A stretch of 64,000 nucleotides of DNA from Haloterrigena sp. KLK7 (GTDB lineage: Archaea; Halobacteriota; Halobacteria; Halobacteriales; Natrialbaceae): positions 1,426,001 to 1,490,000 of the forward strand of contig NZ_CP149787.1 in NCBI RefSeq assembly GCF_037914945.1. Reading direction: 5' to 3'. The notes below the pieces were generated by a model that saw nothing but the letters and a program-made list of their open reading frames with translations, was not told where the DNA came from and did no database searches. Positions 60,101-64,000 of the stretch are shown one piece after another; positions within the stretch are counted from its first letter, which is position 1, and every line of letters begins with the position of its first letter. The position numbers and the translations under genes were made by a program.

Positions 60101-61305
60101 ACGTCCACGGAAACGAAGACAAGGTTCGCGCGTTCCAGAAGAATGCGTTCTATACCGACCTCGCCGAGGAGTACGCCACCGGCTCGCTGTCGGCCGGGAC
60201 GACGGGAACGCTCTCCGGGTTCACACACGGGGCATCGGAAACGGCGGATCTCCTCGTCTTGGTGTTCACCCGGCCCCACGACACATACGAGTCGTTACAG
60301 GAGGTTCGAGACGCGCTCGGGGAGACGACGGTCAGAGAAATCGTCGAAGGCCTCCCCGAGAGCGTCAGGGAGCAGCAACGTCAGGAGAATCCCTTTAACC
60401 CCCACACGCAGACGGCCAAACACGACGCGTTCGCTGACGGCTGGTACGCCGGCTACAGCCTGCACTTCGCCGCTTCGATGGCATACGGCGGCTCCGTGAC
60501 CAAAGCGGCCAGAAACCCCGACGAACTCATCGACGCGCTCCGGCAGGCGCGTCGCGGCGTCGGCGACCTCTCGGTGGGGCTGCGATCGGGATCGAAGACT
60601 GGGATGGTCAAGCAGGTAGCTGCAGACGGTGGACGGGTGACCGACGACCTCGTTTCGGGGCTTTCGTCGGCTCAGGCGGCCCAAAAGGTCAGGGAGCTGG
60701 TCGACGATATCCCGCCAGGGAAGTACGACGACCTCAGCCGTTCCCACGAACAGCTGGGCACGTTCCTCAACAGACACGGCGAGGACGGCGTCACGGTGAT
60801 CAACCGCCTCGATTCGGGCGACGCCCACCAGTTGCTGTCGGCCTCGCCCGACGACGAACTGGTCACGACTATCGTTCGCACGACGAACGACCACGCCATC
60901 GATCCGAACGCGCTGATGCGGGTCGCCGAGCGGGGCCAGGACGTGCGGCATGTGGAGAAAACCCTGAACAACAAGGCGACCGGTCGATGGTCACCCGGTG
61001 GGCCCGGTGACTCGGCAGCGAACTTTAATCGTCATCACAGCGATCACGCCAGCGAGTGGAGCCCGACGTTGAGTAAGGATGAGTACCGGACTAAGGCGAC
61101 GAATCTTGCAAACCAAGATTCGAATGTCGAGCTGTACTATCAATTTGACAAGCAGAATATGGCAGTATACGATCGGGCATCGAACGAACTCGTAACAAAG
61201 AACGCAAATGGCGAAATCCAGACGTACTTTAAGCCTCGACCACCGAGAGAGTACGTCGATGATCGAGTGGATGCCGATCAGGCGATCAGGATGGATCTGG
61301 GGTGA
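57103..61305 (+). CDS. Secreted VWA/calcium-repeat protein with predicted RNase toxin tip
   Basis: A 1400-residue protein started at ATG 57103; the ATG at 57049 would put hydrophilic residues before the signal peptide. Domains in order: a Sec signal peptide (1 to about 30), helical region (85-270), beta modules (270-530), and a von Willebrand A domain (540-725) with intact MIDAS D546-x-S-x-S. Five calcium-type repeats follow at about 716, 753, 795, 853 and 875 (DxxGDGxxD, DxxGNGxxD), then a linker of about 400 residues. The tip (about 1308-1400) reads NFNRHHSDHASEW, LSKDEYRTKATNL and QTYFKP. I compare it with BECR-fold RNase tips of bacterial CdiA proteins (family knowledge). A secreted polymorphic toxin is inferred. 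Confidence 0.85.
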   Translation: MGFEKERLGAVFFAVLLATSLVAMPALASGPSASAADEQRSPFAVQPGNAPGPNDGSLGQKGGGPPGQDGPPGHDRGDANVAVPNLEENTTLETILAATERLEELDIEDDDAATAAANDTVAAINASLHEYRRVRYADSQAAFKHLADAQQALATLRSEVVEDDEAVVDAISEELYTAGNASARLAVSDATTVVAENEGEFRNHGQRQKVESALGNAINALERADRTVSRDTSGKGKKRGKSADRSIGPDDRAKALSHLENAWKQTERVFDTVEANTEPSLSLTQGRPFERNGTVQVSLQAILTDVRPYNYDNATVTVDGNADVDPVSFTTSEKAGTTAIGSTLVDLGSNPENVTVTVAATADHDADRTVEATHEIRITEDDIVWERPAPDEYQTVEAIDESSGVSVAVGGDGLHETDISVSDETPATDSAYRAGPMVRIENATPIDEATVEIPLDGEALEREGNLSIVTWDPHSDEPWTPVETEIDRDAGVATADVDHFSFFSVFWIDDWEDRTSDTITLDDEHLDDGVGNGTEIEKADFVFVLDESGSMSGAPIDYAEDAAKRFVGALTTDERAGLVGYDSSASLDQSLTTDRDALNRSLERLDAGGGTHTEAGLRVGLDHLESAGWENRSDVMILLSDGKSNSDSYPLSVAEDAADAGVEISTIGLGNSIDENELREIAAITGGDFHHVEREEDLPETFKRVAENQTGVDLQDTNGDGIPDLVAEMDLSMPTGEPGVVGEPLNLDPIALDTSGDGIRDNETVDINYRVYEENNETKLTAQVTYAEHHPARIDTTGDGLTDREQLEGWEIEVVDNWKDAKALEEALHEKDNPDLDPYFTPKTASADPLVSDTTGNGLTDAEQVTLGTDPAAVDTTGDGLSDAYASESFQEDPTVFTTTPPRITALDADEETITEWRTKDVLWWTVSYPVYTYEYEFEYTIEDEAGLSRSELTKDGRSWDTNYYSGIEEVDEYTRFTSAYEGFIADSLRGAEVYIEVADVHGNEDKVRAFQKNAFYTDLAEEYATGSLSAGTTGTLSGFTHGASETADLLVLVFTRPHDTYESLQEVRDALGETTVREIVEGLPESVREQQRQENPFNPHTQTAKHDAFADGWYAGYSLHFAASMAYGGSVTKAARNPDELIDALRQARRGVGDLSVGLRSGSKTGMVKQVAADGGRVTDDLVSGLSSAQAAQKVRELVDDIPPGKYDDLSRSHEQLGTFLNRHGEDGVTVINRLDSGDAHQLLSASPDDELVTTIVRTTNDHAIDPNALMRVAERGQDVRHVEKTLNNKATGRWSPGGPGDSAANFNRHHSDHASEWSPTLSKDEYRTKATNLANQDSNVELYYQFDKQNMAVYDRASNELVTKNANGEIQTYFKPRPPREYVDDRVDADQAIRMDLG

Positions 61306-61310
61306 TCACG

Positions 61311-61928
61311 ATGGCGATTGATCCCTCACAAGAACGGACAAAACGGTACTTGAGATCCTATCGTGACCAACTGGACCGGTTCAGCGCTATCGAGGACTAC
61401 TCTCAGCTTCCACCGGCCGAAGAGCCGAGCCTCTCGGCAGCCCTCGTCGCGGACACGGAGGTGAAGGGGTTACTACGAGCGCTTCGCGAGACGGACGTGG
61501 ATATGTTAGAGTTGGAATCCGAGTACGCTACGTGTCGGGAAGAGATGGAGGAACTCCTGCGTTCACCTGACGTGCGACGATACGCGGTCGCCGAACTCGA
61601 GTATTTACTCGAATCGTTCCCGGCAAAGGTGAGCCACTTCTTAGAACTCGAACCGCTCCAGATGGAAGTCGAACAACATCTCGGATGGCGAGACAGCATC
61701 GAAGCGCTGCTCACCGAACTCGATACCACCGAATCGATCGACGTCCACGAACAGCGAATCCGTCTCGAAACGCTGGATGAGGTGTTGCGGGTGCGGTACG
61801 AGGAGGGCATCGAGACGATCCGATCCGAGTGCCCCACGGTCCAGCGTCCCTACTATCCGGAGTCGTTCTGGTGGCGACATCCGTCGAAGGTCGACGAAGA
61901 ACTCGATTCGTCGTTGAACGGAGCCTGA
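61311..61928 (+). CDS. Probable immunity protein, array copy 1 (intact)
   Basis: A 205-residue soluble, acidic, helical protein started at ATG 61311, five bases after the toxin stop; a GTG at 61302 overlapping that stop by three bases would add three residues. Either way it is closely coupled to the toxin gene, the usual place for a cognate immunity gene. It ends in YPESFWWRHPSKVDEEL. Copies at 61990 and 62755 share this ending, the middle pattern around AVAELEYLLESFPAKVSHFLELE, and LDEVLRVRYEEGIE. A 20-base stretch at 61863-61882 is identical to 62523-62542 in copy 2. I know no named family. It presumably binds the tip RNase in the cytoplasm. Confidence 0.75.
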   Translation: MAIDPSQERTKRYLRSYRDQLDRFSAIEDYSQLPPAEEPSLSAALVADTEVKGLLRALRETDVDMLELESEYATCREEMEELLRSPDVRRYAVAELEYLLESFPAKVSHFLELEPLQMEVEQHLGWRDSIEALLTELDTTESIDVHEQRIRLETLDEVLRVRYEEGIETIRSECPTVQRPYYPESFWWRHPSKVDEELDSSLNGA

Positions 61929-61989
61929 GCGACAAGGTGGGAGACTCGACCGTCTGGAGATCACCGCGGGAAAATTGCAATACCCGATC

Positions 61990-62579
61990 ATGCCACATCA
62001 CGAATTAGTCGAACGGCACGCCGATTCACTCGGCGAGAGCGTCTCAGCAGTCCGGGACGCGTCCGTCGAGGATCTAGATCCGTTCAATCGACACGCGCTC
62101 AGCGGGATGCTTTCGCTGTCGGGAGAATCGAATTCCTCCTCTCGAACGAGGAAACACGAAACGAGGTCGATACGACGGTCACCAGTGAATATCGATCACT
62201 CAAAGCCGAGATCGACGAACTGCGCTCGAGCGACTGGTTCCAAGAGCAGGCCAGTAGCGAGCTCGAGACACGTATCGATCACTTTGAGAACATGGTCGAG
62301 AATATCGAAACGAACGACTCGCTTCCAGACCCGTTCGACAACATGATCTGGAGCCGAGATTCCCTCGAGTTCGGTCTCGACGAGTTGGACTCCGTGCGAG
62401 ACGTCGACGCGCACCGGTCCCGTCTCGAGGACATCGACGAGCGATTTCGCCGGGCGTACGAAACGCACGTCGACGATATTCTCGAACGGGCGCCTCACAT
62501 CGAGCGGTCCTGGTACCCCGACTCGTTCTGGTGGCGACATCCATCGTGGGTCGCGAACGAACGAGACTCGGTCGAATAA
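61990..62579 (+). pseudogene. Immunity-like array copy 2, single-base frameshift
   Basis: The N-terminal part is readable from ATG 61990 (MPHHELVERHADSLGESVS) to about 62102. From about 62103 the family sequence continues in another frame (RDAFAVGRIEFLLSNEE), which implies loss of one base. It then runs to TAA 62577-62579 through SELETRIDHFENMVENIE, DIDERFRRAYETHVDDIL and YPDSFWWRHPSWVA. Both parts align with copy 3 in order, for example PFNRHALS-RDAFAVGRIEFLLS against PYDSPISRIILYDAKADFLLD. It is therefore a decayed gene, unless a sequencing error or a real programmed shift explains it. The product, if any, would be the C-terminal 95 residues from ATG 62292. Confidence 0.75.
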
Positions 62580-62754
62580 ACGAGATCTTCTCTTTCCGAC
62601 TCTCGGTATCTTCACTGTATTCTTGCAGGAAGCGATACTATCTCGAGTCGCGATTTGACGAGACTATGACGACGGCTCGACCGATCCGGATCGAATATAA
62701 CGATAGGTGACTACGTTTACAATCGGGCTTCCGACGGTCAAATGACGAAACTGG

Positions 62755-63345
62755 ATGGAGGAACGTAACGTGACCACATTATCACAACAACTCGAGAGGA
62801 CCCTGAATCGGTACGAGACGGCACTGGCTGAATTGCGAGAGACCGATCACCTCGAGGAGATCACGCCGTACGATTCACCGATCAGCAGGATCATTCTGTA
62901 CGATGCGAAAGCTGACTTTCTGCTGGACGAAATTCCGTCAGAGACCGTTGAGAGCGGCACAATCGACCGGTACGAACGGTTGAGTACGGAAACGCAATCC
63001 GTGCTGGACACCGCCGAATATCGAGAGAAAGCGCGCTCCGAACTGCGGACCCGAATAGACCACTTCCCGAAAACGGTGTGTTACTTCCACGAACTCGATC
63101 CGGTACCGAACGAAGTCGAACTCGCCGTGAACCGTCGTGACGCGATCGAGATGTACCTGGACAAATTAGCGGACTACTACGACCTTTCCGAACAACAGAT
63201 TCGAATTGATACGTTAGACGATGTGTTCCGGTGCCGGTACGAGATGTACATCGATGATGTCCAGGATTACGTGGTAGAGTTGCCGTACTACCCTGATTCG
63301 TACTGGTGGCGTCACCCGTCGGCAGTCGCCGCCGAACTCGAGTGA
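62755..63345 (+). CDS. Probable immunity protein, array copy 3 (intact)
   Basis: A 196-residue member of the same family as copy 1, started at ATG 62755 (MEERNVTTLSQQLERTLNRY). It is acidic and helical without signal peptide or membrane helix. Shared features are SELRTRIDHFPKTVCYFHELDP in the middle, the LDDVFRCRYEMYIDDVQ block and the ending YPDSYWWRHPSAVAAELE. It has its own upstream spacer of 175 bases with AT-rich patches (62690-62720), so it may be transcribed independently of the toxin. No matching toxin tip is present nearby, so it resembles an orphan immunity gene kept against other strains. The assignment rests on position and family membership. Confidence 0.75.
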   Translation: MEERNVTTLSQQLERTLNRYETALAELRETDHLEEITPYDSPISRIILYDAKADFLLDEIPSETVESGTIDRYERLSTETQSVLDTAEYREKARSELRTRIDHFPKTVCYFHELDPVPNEVELAVNRRDAIEMYLDKLADYYDLSEQQIRIDTLDDVFRCRYEMYIDDVQDYVVELPYYPDSYWWRHPSAVAAELE

Positions 63346-63395
63346 GATTGTGCTATACGCGAGAAAGCGCTCTCGACCCGGATCGACGAACCGGG

Positions 63396-63713
63396 GAGGA
63401 GCCGTCGATCGTCATAGAATCGACGGCACTCATCGAGGAATCCCTCCGAGCGGCAAGGGAGTTTCACGAGCTGGTGATCGACGAAAACGAGCGGCTCGCC
63501 GACGAGCTGATCGAGTTCGAGCGATATCGACGCGCTACTGAACGGATTGCGGCTGATCTGACGGTGGGGCGATCGTCGTAATCTCCCGAACCACCGAATA
63601 CGCGTACCGGGGAATTGACGACGACATAGTCCGGATCGCTCGTCGATGCGTTCCGCCGGGACACAGCCGAATACATCGAAACGGTGACCGACGAGAAGAA
63701 TAGGAGAGCCGAA
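63396..63713 (+). pseudogene. Remnant of a fourth immunity-like copy
   Basis: Two fragments in different frames resemble the family. From about 63396 the sequence EEPSIVIESTALIEESL, continuing to ERIAADL before TAA 63579-63581, follows the pattern of the copy-1 and copy-2 middle region. From 63631 a second frame reads SLVDAFRRDTAEYIETV, matching LDDVFRCRYEMYIDDV of copy 3. The WWRHPS ending is missing and the 3' side runs into alaS on the other strand. No start codon is obvious. It is probably a decayed copy. Confidence 0.5.
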
Positions 63714-63719
63714 CAGCGA

Positions 63720-64000
63720 TCAGACGTCCTGAATCTGCCGCAACACGTCCGGTGCGTCCTCGAGCGCCGCGTCTAAGTCCTCGACGTTGGGACCGCCGCC
63801 CTGCGCGAAGTCCGGCGGGCCGCCGCCGCCGCCGCCGACGCGGCCGGCGAGTTCGCCGACGACCTCGCCGGCGTTGACGCTCGAGTCGTCGGGCACCGCG
63901 ACGACGAACTGAGCCCCGCTCTGGCCGCTGCCGAGGACGGCGATCTTCCCCTCCTCGACGAGGGCGTTCGCGGTCGCGCGGAGTTCGTCCATATCGGCGT
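63720..64000 (-). CDS. alaS: Alanyl-tRNA synthetase, C-terminal end (rest outside window)
   Basis: The gene enters from the right edge and ends with TGA at 63720-63722. About 93 codons are visible. They read [43 protein letters not shown], which is the DHHA1-type C-terminal domain of AlaS with its characteristic glycine loop and PDFAQGG. The preceding [18 protein letters not shown] also fits. It charges tRNA-Ala, with the C-terminal part helping tRNA binding and editing. It is convergent with the immunity-like array, so the island ends here, in the spacer before a core gene. Confidence 0.9.
   Translation of the reverse strand, partial: ADMDELRATANALVEEGKIAVLGSGQSGAQFVVAVPDDSSVNAGEVVGELAGRVGGGGGGPPDFAQGGGPNVEDLDAALEDAPDVLRQIQDV

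Overview
This window is chromosomal DNA from a halophilic archaeon, most likely of the Natrialbaceae type (Natrinema, Haloterrigena or Natronorubrum-like). The evidence is high GC, very acidic proteins, many Tat and lipobox signal peptides, haloarchaea-specific families, short TATA-like elements 20-35 bases before start codons with little or no leader, and very frequent CTCGAG. The exact genus is an inference. I found no rRNA, tRNA, CRISPR array or insertion sequence.

Layout. 1-8330: 3' part of ileS, a secreted PGF-CTERM metallopeptidase-like protein, prs, a lipoprotein, a beta-propeller protein and glmM. 8331-22200: M50 site-2 protease, HPP membrane protein, universal stress protein, membrane and lipoproteins, hisI, serA, a MOSC protein, a drug/metabolite exporter and a serB-like phosphatase. 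22400-35950: membrane proteins, metX and metY separated by an orphan AT-richer permease gene, a methyltransferase, an MFS transporter, two adjacent blue-copper lipoprotein genes and a class V aminotransferase. 36000-56900: subtilase, eIF1A, a DUF460 protein, RNase Z, a replication factor C subunit, a thioesterase, a CBS/CorC membrane protein, a coupled glutaredoxin/redoxin pair, a TsaC-type enzyme, a lone Cas4-like protein, a large membrane Fe-S oxidoreductase, an amidotransferase, a shortened adenylate-forming enzyme and a hydrolase. 63720-64000: 3' end of alaS.

The most striking region is 56915-63719. One gene encodes a secreted protein of 1400 residues with a signal peptide, helical N-terminal region, von Willebrand A domain and five calcium-binding DxxGDG repeats. 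It ends in a short C-terminal domain that resembles the BECR-fold RNase tips of bacterial CdiA-type polymorphic toxins. The tip is markedly AT-richer than the gene body. Directly behind it lies an array of four related genes sharing a YPDSFWWRHPS ending: one intact and probably translationally coupled to the toxin, one frameshifted, one intact, and one remnant. I interpret this as an archaeal polymorphic toxin with a tandem immunity-gene array, some members being decayed relics of earlier toxin tips. No function is demonstrated here.

A second unexplained structure is a set of very short perfect hairpins, mostly with 3-base loops, packed into intergenic DNA. The densest set is eight hairpins at 37671-37976, next to eIF1A. 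Smaller sets lie near 8412, 41085, 47709 and 49703, each just downstream of at least one gene end.
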